Shown here: positions 42,801 to 51,567 of the stretch, piece by piece
How positions within the stretch are numbered: position 1 is the stretch's first letter
Layout: the number at the start of each line of letters is the position of its first letter
Assembly (NCBI RefSeq): GCF_900156105.1
Contig: NZ_FTMS01000010.1
Coordinates: 1 to 64,000 of the forward strand
DNA: 64,000 bases
DNA from: Alkalispirochaeta americana
Lineage (GTDB): Bacteria; Spirochaetota; Spirochaetia; DSM-27196; Alkalispirochaetaceae
Reading direction: 5' to 3'
Translations under genes and position numbers: made by a program
The notes under the pieces: generated by a model
What the model was told of the DNA's origin: nothing
The model's input: only the letters and a program-made list of their open reading frames with translations
Database searches by the model: none

Positions 42801-44449
42801 GGGAGACTCCTTTCTGCTGTGCTCCGGGTTGCATCCAGGGCTGCTTCCAGGGCGGCCTCAAGCTCTGGAGCGGTGGAAAGGAAAGCCTGACTCGCCTCTT
42901 CCAGGAAGGGGATCATCCATCGCTCCAGGATTCCCGTGGACAGGGCACCTCCTGCGAGAAGCAGCACCAGGACCGCCGCTACGGTTGTCCCGGGAGCACG
43001 GGTTCCGGGAGCTCCGGTTTCAGGAGCACCGATACCCTGACCTGAAGAATCGGCCCTCCCCTGTTCCGGAAGGGTTGTATCTTCCAGAGGCCCCGCGAGC
43101 GTCCCGGGGCCTGCCAGGATCAAGGCCGTTCGGGCGTAGTAGACCAGGGAGATGACCGTCCCCAGAGCGATCACCAGAAGCGGCAGCACACCAGGCTGAA
43201 CTATCGCGATCTGCCATTTCGAGGCGAAGCCACCCGTGGGGGGCAACCCGATCAGGGCCGCCGCTGCCCCCAGAAATGCTGCGAAAGCAAGGGGGGACGC
43301 AGCTGCCCGGCCGGAAAGACTGGCGATCCGCGACGTGCCGGCGGTGACGATAAAGCTGCGGCAGGACCAGAAGAGAGCGCTCTTCATGGCGCTATGGTTC
43401 ACCGCGTGATACAGCGCCGCCGCCAGGGCAGCCCCGGCGGCACTCGTCGTTGCAAGAGCAGCATCCCCGAGAGAGACTCCGGCCATCCCGGCGGCCCCCA
43501 GGCCAAGACAGATATACCCCGCGTGGGCCACGCTGGAAAAAGCGATAAGGCGCTTCAAATCCCCCTCGAAGAGGGCCAGCAGGTGCCCCAGAACGATGTT
43601 GATCATCCCCGCCCAGAGGAGGACGGGAAAGAGCGCCGGCACCAGGAGAGGAGCTTGCAGAAGCCCCCAGAGGAGCCGGATCAGGGCACCCAGGTAGACC
43701 TTCATGCCAACGGCCGAAAGAAACCCCGCTGCGGTGCTTCCCGCGGCGCGATAGGCCGGAGCCTGCCACAGGTGCAGCGGCACCAACCCGATCTTGATCC
43801 CCAGGGAAACCACAAGAGACACCGCCAAAACGGCCCGGGTTCGTCCAGCCAGGGACGGAATAACCCGGGCAGCCAGGGGAATCGAGAGAGTTCCCGTGGT
43901 CCGATAGATCACAATAACGGCCAGGAGAAAGAGAACGCCGCTGAAAGAGGCCAGAATCAGATACGTCAGGGCTGCAGCGGCGTTCCTGCCGCGCCCCTTC
44001 ATCCCGATCAGCCCGATCGTGGAAACCGTGGCCAGCTCCAGGAAGACGAAGAGGTTAAAAAGATCGGCCGCTACAACAATGCCGTTGAGAGCGCTCGTGT
44101 AGAGGCAAAGCAGGGGGAAGAACTTTCCTGTCAGGGCACCCAGCTCCCGGGAACCCAGGGAGAAGATCGTCACCGCGATAAACCCCGCAAGGACGATCCC
44201 CGCGAGCAAGACCGTTCCCGCATCGGCCGCCAGGAGAATGCCCCAGGGGGGAAGCCACCCCCCCGGAACGTAAATCACCAGGCCCTGTCGGGCGACGGCC
44301 CGGCCCAGCAGGCAGACCGCAGCTGTCTGCAGGCCAAGACCGGTTACGAGAATCCACACTTTGCTCCGGGGATATGCCAGATCACCCAGGGCGATCATAA
44401 AGGCCGTTCCCAGGGGTATTATCACGATCAGCAGGGGCAGGTGTTCCAT
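42797..44449 (-). CDS. mrpD: Na+/H+ antiporter subunit MrpD (MnhD)
   Basis: 550 residues. Recognised by AADLFNLFVFLELATVSTIG, SLGIKIGLVPLHLWQAPAYR, LIAFSSVAHAGYICLG and LPPTGGFASKWQI, all standard MrpD motifs with Glu/Lys of the proton path. Inner-membrane subunit of the Mrp cation/proton antiporter. Starts three bases after the mrpC stop. A Gly/Ala/Pro-rich cytoplasmic loop near residue 480-505 contains short repeats (GAPETGAPGTRAPG). Confidence 0.9.
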   Translation of the reverse strand: MEHLPLLIVIIPLGTAFMIALGDLAYPRSKVWILVTGLGLQTAAVCLLGRAVARQGLVIYVPGGWLPPWGILLAADAGTVLLAGIVLAGFIAVTIFSLGSRELGALTGKFFPLLCLYTSALNGIVVAADLFNLFVFLELATVSTIGLIGMKGRGRNAAAALTYLILASFSGVLFLLAVIVIYRTTGTLSIPLAARVIPSLAGRTRAVLAVSLVVSLGIKIGLVPLHLWQAPAYRAAGSTAAGFLSAVGMKVYLGALIRLLWGLLQAPLLVPALFPVLLWAGMINIVLGHLLALFEGDLKRLIAFSSVAHAGYICLGLGAAGMAGVSLGDAALATTSAAGAALAAALYHAVNHSAMKSALFWSCRSFIVTAGTSRIASLSGRAAASPLAFAAFLGAAAALIGLPPTGGFASKWQIAIVQPGVLPLLVIALGTVISLVYYARTALILAGPGTLAGPLEDTTLPEQGRADSSGQGIGAPETGAPGTRAPGTTVAAVLVLLLAGGALSTGILERWMIPFLEEASQAFLSTAPELEAALEAALDATRSTAERSLP

Positions 44450-44452
44450 CGG

Positions 44453-44830
44453 CTACCCCTCCTGCCGGTGAAGCTCCCGAAAGATCCGGGAGAGATCGGT
44501 GGTGCCAAACCGCTGATAGAGCACAACCGAGAGAGCCAGGGCGACAGCCAGCAGGCCGGCTCCAATTACGATCGCTGTCAGCGCCAGGGCATGGGGCAAG
44601 GGATCCACAAAAGCCTCGGCCGGAAGATCAACAAAGGGGCCGTCCATGATGGGGGCAGCCCCCCCGGGAACCCAGGCCAGGGCAGCAAGAACGATAACCA
44701 GCGATGATTCCATGACGCTCATGGAAATGCAGATGTTGATCATGTCCCGGTGGGTGAGAAGGCCGAAGAGCCCCACGGCAAAAATTATTCCTGCGGCGAT
44801 ACAGGTCACGAGCTGTACATTCGGGACCAC
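44453..44830 (-). CDS. mrpC: Na+/H+ antiporter subunit MrpC (NuoK-like)
   Basis: 125 residues from GTG 44830, which overlaps the mrpB stop (TAGTG) and has GGTGGAG just upstream. Three membrane segments with IFAVGLFGLLTHRDMINICI, SMSVMESSLVIVLAAL and DPLPHALALTAIVIGAGLLA, the NuoK/MrpC pattern. Confidence 0.9.
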   Translation of the reverse strand: MVPNVQLVTCIAAGIIFAVGLFGLLTHRDMINICISMSVMESSLVIVLAALAWVPGGAAPIMDGPFVDLPAEAFVDPLPHALALTAIVIGAGLLAVALALSVVLYQRFGTTDLSRIFRELHRQEG

Positions 44831-45534
44831 TAGTCTCCACCCCCTGCCAGATGGCAATAAATCGAGCTTAATCCGGCAGCCACCTTGCAACCCACAATGA
44901 TATTGAGAACCGGGATGATTCCCCCACTGAGCAGCGCTCCCGGAGTTCCCCGGGGAACTCCCGCAACGACATTGGCAAGAAAGGAGGACCCCAGGAGAAT
45001 CCCCAGAATTCCCGTAGCCAGAAAAGCCAGGGCCCCCAGGTATTCCACAAACCCCAGGAACCTCAGAGAAACCCGCTGGAGGGCGAAGCGGTTGCCAAAA
45101 GCAACATGGAGCAGGATCACCAGGACAGCGATGCTGACACCGCCCTGAAACCCTCCTCCGGGAGATCGATGACCGTTGGTGATCACATAGGAGGGAAAGA
45201 TCAGGAAGAGCGGCAACAGATACACCAGAGCCCTCCGCGAGAGAAGCCCCAGGGGCTGGTCCTCTCTGGCAAAGCGGGGTGTCCCCAGAATGGCGGCGAT
45301 TACTACAGCGGAACCAAAAATCACCGAAGCCTCACCCAGAGTGTCAAAGGCGCGATAGTCCATGAGGATCGCCGTGGGGATGTTGACACTTCCCGTGGCG
45401 TGCGCCCCATCCTGAAGAAACCCCGGAAAAGGCGATGCGCTTTCTTCCAGCAGAAGCGTCACCAGGGCGGCCGCCGCAGCGATCACCGAAAGGAGCGCTG
45501 CAACAACAGTACGGAACCGATCCCCGACGTTCAT
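44830..45534 (-). CDS. mrpB: MrpB with N-terminal MbhE-like extension
   Basis: 234 residues. The first part contains NIPTAILMDYRAFDTLGEAS and VIFGSAVVIAAIL, which correspond to the MbhE/MrpA C-terminal module. The second part has PSYVITNGHRSPGGGFQGGV and FLGFVEYLGALAFLATGILG, the MrpB (MnhB) domain. So two modules separate in other operons are fused. ATG 45534 overlaps the preceding stop (TGATG). Confidence 0.88.
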   Translation of the reverse strand: MNVGDRFRTVVAALLSVIAAAAALVTLLLEESASPFPGFLQDGAHATGSVNIPTAILMDYRAFDTLGEASVIFGSAVVIAAILGTPRFAREDQPLGLLSRRALVYLLPLFLIFPSYVITNGHRSPGGGFQGGVSIAVLVILLHVAFGNRFALQRVSLRFLGFVEYLGALAFLATGILGILLGSSFLANVVAGVPRGTPGALLSGGIIPVLNIIVGCKVAAGLSSIYCHLAGGGD

Positions 45535-45785
45535 CACCGGATGCCCCCGGTGCGGTTCAGGGCCGTCACAAAAAGAGCCGTCATGAGCCCCGCGCCGATT
45601 ACTGCCTCGGCCATGGCCACGTCTACGGCCTGCAACAGGGCAAAGAGAATCGTGGAAAAAACACTGAACACCGAAAGAAGAATAATCGATGCCAAAGGCC
45701 CCTTCAGGAGCACCGCAGCGGTTGCACTCACAACAACACCCGCCAGAATCAGGTAGTAAGCCGTTTCAAGGAGCAGGCTGGTCAT
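45534..45785 (-). CDS. MbhD/DUF4040-like subunit (MrpA C-terminal fragment)
   Basis: 83 residues from ATG 45785 (GGAG seven bases upstream). LLETAYYLILAGVVVSATAA and MAEAVIGAGLMTALFVTALN match the DUF4040 module, which is part of MrpA in Bacillus but free-standing in Mbh-type complexes. Overlaps mrpG by 20 bases and mrpB by TGATG. Confidence 0.82.
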   Translation of the reverse strand: MTSLLLETAYYLILAGVVVSATAAVLLKGPLASIILLSVFSVFSTILFALLQAVDVAMAEAVIGAGLMTALFVTALNRTGGIR

Positions 45786-46146
45786 GGTTGTGCTCCAGGG
45801 AATCGCGCAGTTCCTGATACTCGTCCAGGACGAGATGCCGCCTGGAACGATCAATACGATAATTGGCCCGGGCGATCGCCTGAGTTGCTATGGGGTTGGT
45901 GATCATGAGAAAGAGAAAGATCACAGCGATTCGCAGACCAAAGAGTAGCGAGGGTGCTGCCAGGGCAGCCCCCAGGACGATAAGCCCCGCCCCGATGGTG
46001 AGCCCCTTGGTTCCTGCGTGGAGGCGGGTAAAGGCGTCGGGGAAGCGCCACATCCCCAGGGTCATGGCGAATACAAAGAACGACCCCGCTCCCAGAGCGA
46101 GGACACTCAGGATACGCAGAAACTGAGTCAGAATCACCGGTTGCAT
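45766..46146 (-). CDS. mrpG: Na+/H+ antiporter subunit MrpG
   Basis: 126 residues, three membrane segments. MWRFPDAFTRLHAGTKGLTI and FLFLMITNPIATQAIARANY are the MrpG (PhaG/MnhG) signatures. Overlaps mrpF by 13 bases. Confidence 0.92.
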   Translation of the reverse strand: MQPVILTQFLRILSVLALGAGSFFVFAMTLGMWRFPDAFTRLHAGTKGLTIGAGLIVLGAALAAPSLLFGLRIAVIFLFLMITNPIATQAIARANYRIDRSRRHLVLDEYQELRDSLEHNHDQPAP

Positions 46147-46427
46147 CCCTCCCCCGGGGGGGGCTCCCCGGGCAGAGCCGGATCTTTCTCCTCGAGAGAA
46201 CGGGAAATGACCAGCAGATCAGCGAAGAGCAGCAGCCCGTAAACCAGGGCGATATCCAGAAAAACCGCCCGCTCCATGAGAAGAGCCAGCAACACCAGAA
46301 CCACCACGAGCATCACCCCTATGGCATCACCCGCAGCGATTCTGTCGAGTAACGTAGGCCCCCGGAGAACCCGGCCCAGACAGGCAAGACTGCAGAGGCA
46401 CAGGAGAACCAGCACAAGAGGAATCAT
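46134..46427 (-). CDS. mrpF: Na+/H+ antiporter subunit MrpF
   Basis: 97 residues, three membrane segments. LRGPTLLDRIAAGDAIGVML and FLDIALVYGLLLFADLLVIS are standard for MrpF. Overlaps mrpE by ATGA. Confidence 0.92.
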   Translation of the reverse strand: MIPLVLVLLCLCSLACLGRVLRGPTLLDRIAAGDAIGVMLVVVLVLLALLMERAVFLDIALVYGLLLFADLLVISRSLEEKDPALPGEPPPGEGCNR

Positions 46428-46969
46428 TCCAGAATCCTCTTCACCCAGGGGCGGAGCCCTCCGGTCACCTGTTGATCCAGGGTGGCCGCGTCGTACTCCG
46501 ATACGTCGATCCAGTGGATAAAGAGAGCATCCCCGTCGGCCACGTAATCAAGGGAGAGCGTTCCCGGCGTGAGGGTGATCGTATTGGCCAGGGCCGTCAC
46601 GCCGGTCATTCCCGAGAGGCCGGTACGAACGCGAACGATCCCCGGCCAGAAGGTGATCGAGGGCTGAAGAGCCATGAAGGTAATCTGGAGACCCGAGAGA
46701 AAAATCTTTCCGGCGAAGACAGGCAGAAAGAGGGCTCCCGCCAGGAGCCCCTTCAGGAGAGCTCCAGCGCCGCGGGGGCTCCCGCTGGAAGGACCTCGAT
46801 CAGGCCCCTGACGGGAATCGGGAAACCAGAGGGCACTCCGACTGCGACGGAAGAGAAACAGACTTGTCAGGACGATTACCCCCCCCGCGATACCGTCGGC
46901 CACGGTAACGGCTCCCACAAAAAGGAACCAGAGCAAGAAGAGCGAGACCGCCGCCAGAATCGAAACCAT
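46424..46969 (-). CDS. mrpE: Na+/H+ antiporter subunit MrpE
   Basis: 181 residues. Two or three N-terminal membrane segments, then LANTITLTPGTLSLDYVADG and LFIHWIDVSE, the MrpE signature. First gene of the E-F-G-MbhD-B-C-D-D operon. Subunit order resembles Mbh/Mrp modules rather than Bacillus mrpABCDEFG. No ribosome site precedes the ATG (upstream CCTCCTTCCC), but a promoter ends seven bases away. Confidence 0.92.
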   Translation of the reverse strand: MVSILAAVSLFLLWFLFVGAVTVADGIAGGVIVLTSLFLFRRSRSALWFPDSRQGPDRGPSSGSPRGAGALLKGLLAGALFLPVFAGKIFLSGLQITFMALQPSITFWPGIVRVRTGLSGMTGVTALANTITLTPGTLSLDYVADGDALFIHWIDVSEYDAATLDQQVTGGLRPWVKRILE

Positions 46970-46976
46970 GGGAAGG

Positions 46977-47006
46977 AGGATACGGCAGAACGATTCCCTG
47001 TATCAA
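46977..47006 (-). promoter_or_regulatory. Promoter reaching the mrpE start codon
   Basis: Reverse strand TTGATA (47006-47001), 18 bases, TATCCT (46982-46977), seven bases to ATG 46969. Drives the Mrp operon separately from the lipid-kinase gene, whose stop it overlaps. Confidence 0.5.
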
Positions 47007-47950
47007 GAAGGATTTTCCCGGCTCTCCTGGTTTCGGCAGGGAACCACCAGTGACAGCGCTCCCCGATGGACCTGCACCTCCAGAGGCGTCCTGGTGAAGA
47101 CCTCGCCGTCTCCCTGAACGGGCTCGGGTTTCCGTTCAGCCTCCAGAAAGAGCCGGTTCCCCACCCGATAGTGGGTAAACCGTCCCTCTTTTGCCTTTTG
47201 GCGAAAGAGAATCCTCAGGCAGATCTCGCCGTAGTCCATCAGGGATCGCCCGTTCACCACATAGACATCCAGCAGGCCATCGCAGAAGGTCTCGGCGGGG
47301 CCCAAAACATTGGGAAGATGATCCAGAAGGGTGCCGCTGGAGACGATCAGCTCCGTGGCCTCCACCCGGCGGGAATAGTCGTCCAGGATCAGGTGATAGC
47401 GGGTGGAACGGCCTCCCGGAAGATGCCCGACGATCCGCCAGAGATAGGCCAGGAGGCCGAAGCGCTTCTTGTCCCGGGGCGGGGTCTCGTCCATCGACCG
47501 CGCACTGATACCAACGCTCAGATTGAGCACGAAGTGTCGCCCTTCTACCGAAAAGGTATCGACAGCTCGCGTTGCAGCTGTGGGAGCGGCCCCGGCAGCT
47601 GCCGCCAGAAGCGCCACAGCAGCCTCGGGACGAAGGGGGATTCCAAAGGCCCGGGCCAGGCCGTTTCCCGTTCCGGCAGGCAGTATCCCCAGGACCGCAC
47701 CGGTTCCGACCAGACCGTTGACAACACTCCCCACGGTACCGTCTCCTCCACAGGCAACCACCAGAGAGACCCCGTCGTCGCAGGCAGCCCGCACGAGACC
47801 AGCCACATCGTCCGATACCGAGGTTTCGTGAATGGCCACGCTTCGGCCGGGACCTTCCAGCCCTTTTGCCAGAAGATCTTTCATTTTTTCCACGTCACCA
47901 GAGCTTCCCGCAACAGGGTTCACAACGGCCAGTATGTTCTGATACAGCAC
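47003..47950 (-). CDS. Diacylglycerol kinase-like (YegS/DagK) lipid kinase
   Basis: About 315 residues from GTG 47950. DAGK catalytic motif VVACGGDGTVGSVVNGLVG and ILPAGTGNGLARAFGIP near the N-terminus, then a beta-sandwich with YHLILDDYSRRVEATELIV. Such enzymes phosphorylate diacylglycerol or related lipids at the membrane. The start is uncertain: earlier in-frame codons run into the divergent ychF promoter region. It is the gene immediately before mrpE. Confidence 0.85.
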   Translation of the reverse strand: MLYQNILAVVNPVAGSSGDVEKMKDLLAKGLEGPGRSVAIHETSVSDDVAGLVRAACDDGVSLVVACGGDGTVGSVVNGLVGTGAVLGILPAGTGNGLARAFGIPLRPEAAVALLAAAAGAAPTAATRAVDTFSVEGRHFVLNLSVGISARSMDETPPRDKKRFGLLAYLWRIVGHLPGGRSTRYHLILDDYSRRVEATELIVSSGTLLDHLPNVLGPAETFCDGLLDVYVVNGRSLMDYGEICLRILFRQKAKEGRFTHYRVGNRLFLEAERKPEPVQGDGEVFTRTPLEVQVHRGALSLVVPCRNQESRENPS

Positions 47951-48068
47951 GGTATCAACGATAGTACCTGGAGGCTCATTTTTCCAGCGCCCCCTTGAAC
48001 CCCCTGGCCTTCGTATCCCCTGGAGGAACGGAAATGCCCCGCTCCCGGAACGTCTCCGGAGCCGGGCG

Positions 48069-48097
48069 TTGCCGGGAACGTCTCTTTCCGGCATACT
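48069..48097 (+). promoter_or_regulatory. Promoter reaching the ychF start codon
   Basis: TTGCCG (48069-48074), 17 bases, CATACT (48092-48097), eight bases before ATG 48106. AGGA lies two bases before the ATG, too close for a normal ribosome site. Confidence 0.5.
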
Positions 48098-48105
48098 CCA
48101 GGAAC

Positions 48106-49185
48106 ATGAATATAGGAATCGTCGGTCTTCCCAAGGCAGGAAAGACCACAATCTTTAACGCCCTTACAGGACAGGAAGCTGAGGTGGCCGAGTACGCCTC
48201 CAGCAAAGTGGAACCCAACGTGGCTGTGGTGGATGTGGGCGACCCCCGGGTGGAAAAACTCTCGGCACTCTATCAACCCAAAAAGACCATCTTCGCCACC
48301 ACAGAGTTTATCGATTTTGTCAGCGGGGCTCAGGGAACGGACACGGCGGGAATCTTTTCCGGCGAGGGCATGACCATGGTAAAAAACGCCGACGCCCTGC
48401 TTTTGGTGCTCCGTAATTTTGCCAACGCTACCCTGGACGAGACCTGGGGAGCCGCCAACCCTCTGGGGGATCTCGAAACAATCGAGGCGGAACTGATCCT
48501 CTCGGACCAGGTGATCGCCGAACGGCGGCTGGAGCGGATCGAGGCGGACCACAAGCGAGGGCGCAAGACACCCCGCTCCCAGGCCGAGGAAAAGGTCATG
48601 CACCGCCTGGTGGCACAGCTTGATCAGGGCGGCGCGGTGCGAACCATGGAGTTCACCCCCGACGAACTCCAGATCATCAGCGGGTTCCGCTTCCTCACAG
48701 CCAAGCAGGTGCTTCTGGTGCTGAACTCCGATGAGGACCGGTACGGACAGCACCAGCCCCTGGTTGAGAAACTTCAGGAGCGCTATCCCGTGATTGAGTT
48801 TGCCGGAAACTTCGAGATGGAGCTCTCCCGCATGGACGCCGACGATGCCCGGGCCTTCATGGAAGATATCGGGATATCCGAGTCTGCCCGAAACCGCCTC
48901 ACCGCCTTTGCCTACCGCATGCTTGGCTACATCAGCTTTTTCACCGTAGGGGAAGACGAGGTCCGGGCCTGGACGATCCGCCACGGCCAAAACGCCCAGG
49001 AAGCGGCAGGAACGATCCACTCCGATCTTGCCAAGGGCTTCATCCGGGCAGAATGCTTCAACTACACCGACCTCCTGGAAAGCGGCTCCGAGCAAGCCGT
49101 AAAGCAGAAGGGCCTCTTCCGCCTGGAGGGCAAGGAGTACCCCGTAGAGGACGGGGATATCCTGAACATTCGCTTCAACATCTAG
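48106..49185 (+). CDS. ychF: Redox/translation-associated P-loop ATPase YchF (OLA1)
   Basis: 359 residues, the family length. P-loop GIVGLPKAGKTTIFNAL, switch region VDVGDPRVEKLS, a coiled-coil insertion (about 120-200), and a C-terminal TGS domain with ISFFTVGEDEVRAWTIRHG and HSDLAKGFIRAECFNYTDL. YchF hydrolyses ATP despite its Obg-like fold and associates with ribosomes and stress responses. Start ATG 48106 corresponds to the usual MNIGIVG N-terminus. Confidence 0.94.
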   Translation: MNIGIVGLPKAGKTTIFNALTGQEAEVAEYASSKVEPNVAVVDVGDPRVEKLSALYQPKKTIFATTEFIDFVSGAQGTDTAGIFSGEGMTMVKNADALLLVLRNFANATLDETWGAANPLGDLETIEAELILSDQVIAERRLERIEADHKRGRKTPRSQAEEKVMHRLVAQLDQGGAVRTMEFTPDELQIISGFRFLTAKQVLLVLNSDEDRYGQHQPLVEKLQERYPVIEFAGNFEMELSRMDADDARAFMEDIGISESARNRLTAFAYRMLGYISFFTVGEDEVRAWTIRHGQNAQEAAGTIHSDLAKGFIRAECFNYTDLLESGSEQAVKQKGLFRLEGKEYPVEDGDILNIRFNI

Positions 49186-49255
49186 GGGCCGCCAGGGGCC
49201 GCCCTTTCCGAGAAGTGGCGTCAGGAACCAGGGGGCCCCGAGGGGCCCTCCTGGC
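49183..49255 (+). other. Repeat and hairpin after ychF
   Basis: AGGGGCCGCC occurs twice in tandem (about 49183-49202, overlapping the stop). A GC hairpin of CCAGG.GGCCCC and GGGCC.CCTGG follows near 49228-49254. No T-tract, so a terminator role is only possible. Confidence 0.5.
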
Positions 49256-49328
49256 AAAAAAGCCGCTCGTCCCCTATACTTCATCCTGATACTGTGTCCT
49301 GCCGGATACGGGTAAAGGAAGGCAGACC

Positions 49329-51455
49329 ATGCGGATACGGACAAATCGACTCGGCAAAAAACTGATGCTCCCCCTCCTGGCGGCGCTTCTGGTGTTTATG
49401 GCGGTAAGCTTCTACACCGGTGACGTTCTTCTGGGCCGGCGCGTCCTGAACCAGCGCCGGGAATACTACCAGGAACAGACCAGCGCCTACGCGCAACAGA
49501 TGGACCACGCCGTAGGCCTGATCCAGGCCGTGGGGCAATCCATCGCCGCAGCAGCTCCCGTTCTTGCCGCTACTGCTCAGGCCGAAGCAACCGAGGCACT
49601 CACCGAGCACATTGGATCGTATCTTGCCGGAGCCGTTCGTTCCTCGGAGCGTGTCTTCGGATACGGAATCTGGTTTGAACCGGAGGTGATTCCCGGAGAG
49701 ACCTGGTTCGGCCCCTACAGCTACCGTGATGGCGACGCCGTAGAAATTACCTGGGAATACTCCACCCCGGACTACGACTATCACAGTCACAACTGGTACC
49801 TCCAGGCGACACCAGGCGAAAATCCCGAGGGGCTCCTCAGCATGACCGACCCCTACTACGATGAGACCTCGGGCCAGACCTTCATTACCATTGCCGCTCC
49901 AATCTACGGGGAAGACCAAACCTTCCTGGGGGCTGTCTCCATCGACTGGACCCTGGATTTTCTCCCGGAATTGCTGGCCGATATCCGCACCACGGAAAAC
50001 TCCTTTCCCTTTCTTCTGGATCTGCAGAACGAGAACGTCCTCTACCACCCCGACCCCCAGGTTGTGCAGGCCCCTTTCGCAGATGTCCCGGAACTTCTTC
50101 AGGCCCAGTCGCGCTACCTGGCTGTCTTCTCCCGGGATCTTGAACTGGTCCCCTACCGCTTCGGGATCGCCGTTCCCCTGGAGGAGGCCTACGGGGACAT
50201 TCGCACAATCCGGTTCATGAGCGCCCTCTTGCTGCTGGTCACGCTGGCCCTCATCACCATCATGGTAATGACCGTGAGCAACCGGGTGGTGGTGGCTCCC
50301 ATCACGGAGGTAGCCAGCCAGCTCACCCGCATCGCCGGGAAGGAGGCTGATCTGAGCTCGCGCATCCGTCTGCGGAGTCGCGACGAGGTTGGCGATCTTG
50401 CAAAAGCCTTCAACCGGTTTGTGACGAAGCTGCAGCAGACCATCGAGGGAATCAGCGCAGCCATGGGCAAAACCGACCACGACATGAGCCGTGTTGCCAC
50501 CAACTCCACCCAGACCACAGCGGCGGTTCAGCAAATACGGGCAAATATCTCCTCCGTGGGTCAGGGGATCTCCCATCTTCACCAGAACATCGAAGCAAGC
50601 GTCGCGGCGGTCCAGACCATGAAGGAGGCCGCCAACCGGATGAGAGATCAGGTAGACAGTCAGGTGGCCGCAATAGAGGAAACCTCCACCGCCACAGAAG
50701 AGATCAACGCCCAGACCACATCCATTCGGGACACGGCAGAAAAAAAGCTGGAGGGAATGAAAGAATTATCGACCCTGGTCGAACAGAGCCACCAGGATTT
50801 TGCGGGAATAGATACCCAGGTGACATCACTTATTACGATGACCACCGACATGATGGCCGCCTCGAGCATGATCAACACCATCGCGTCCCAGACAAACCTC
50901 CTGAGTATGAACGCCGCTATTGAAGCGGCTCACGCCGGAGAATACGGCAAGGGCTTCTCCGTGGTCGCCGAAGAAATCAGGAAGCTGGCCGAAACGGCCT
51001 CGCAAAACTCCAAGACCATCAGCCGATCCCTCCGGGAAAGCGTATCCTCGGTGAACGCCCTCTCGGAGGTGGTAGGGAAAGCCCGAGGTGTTTTTGACCA
51101 GGTCCAGGAATCATCCCGGGATGTATCGGGCTCCTTTGAGGAAATCGTCCACACCATCGATGAACTCTCGGGAGGCATCTCCGAAATAACCGGGGCTTTT
51201 CTCTCCATCCGCGATGCAATCGAAACGATCAAGGATCAGTCGAGTCTTATCCAGGACGAAAGCGGCCAGATTTCCCAGCTGGATCAGAAAAATGCGGAAA
51301 TCGGCACGTCCGTGAAGGGGGCTGTGGAAGAAATATCCCTGGGATCGGAAGAAATCAGCAACAGCATGGTCGATCTGGACGAGGGTATCCGGGATCTGGC
51401 GGAGCAGCTTGGCAAGATTCGGGAGCAGGCCGGACAGTTTTCTTCCCGGGAATAG
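49329..51455 (+). CDS. Methyl-accepting chemotaxis protein with Cache sensor
   Basis: 708 residues. Membrane segments near 12-32 and 297-320. The extracytoplasmic double-Cache region contains [40 protein letters not shown] and [13 protein letters not shown], the pattern of ligand-binding dCache sensors. HAMP follows, then the signalling domain with [20 protein letters not shown]. Start ATG 49329 has GGAAGG upstream, and TGGCAA-17-TATACT (about 49252-49280) is a possible promoter. Unlike the 10360 receptor it has no CheR pentapeptide. Ligand unknown. Confidence 0.93.
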   Translation: MRIRTNRLGKKLMLPLLAALLVFMAVSFYTGDVLLGRRVLNQRREYYQEQTSAYAQQMDHAVGLIQAVGQSIAAAAPVLAATAQAEATEALTEHIGSYLAGAVRSSERVFGYGIWFEPEVIPGETWFGPYSYRDGDAVEITWEYSTPDYDYHSHNWYLQATPGENPEGLLSMTDPYYDETSGQTFITIAAPIYGEDQTFLGAVSIDWTLDFLPELLADIRTTENSFPFLLDLQNENVLYHPDPQVVQAPFADVPELLQAQSRYLAVFSRDLELVPYRFGIAVPLEEAYGDIRTIRFMSALLLLVTLALITIMVMTVSNRVVVAPITEVASQLTRIAGKEADLSSRIRLRSRDEVGDLAKAFNRFVTKLQQTIEGISAAMGKTDHDMSRVATNSTQTTAAVQQIRANISSVGQGISHLHQNIEASVAAVQTMKEAANRMRDQVDSQVAAIEETSTATEEINAQTTSIRDTAEKKLEGMKELSTLVEQSHQDFAGIDTQVTSLITMTTDMMAASSMINTIASQTNLLSMNAAIEAAHAGEYGKGFSVVAEEIRKLAETASQNSKTISRSLRESVSSVNALSEVVGKARGVFDQVQESSRDVSGSFEEIVHTIDELSGGISEITGAFLSIRDAIETIKDQSSLIQDESGQISQLDQKNAEIGTSVKGAVEEISLGSEEISNSMVDLDEGIRDLAEQLGKIREQAGQFSSRE

Positions 51456-51567
51456 CCGTTCCCGCCGGAGACACACCGCTGGCTCTGTACCGCTCTGTGA
51501 ATTCCATGGTACACTTCGCCCCATACGCTAACCACACGCGAAGAAACAACACACGAATGGGGTACAC

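Noticed and set aside
47951-48151. N-terminal extension of the lipid kinase to 48151 or 48094
   Set aside because: The added residues are Arg/Gly/Pro-rich without homology and run through the divergent ychF promoter and start.
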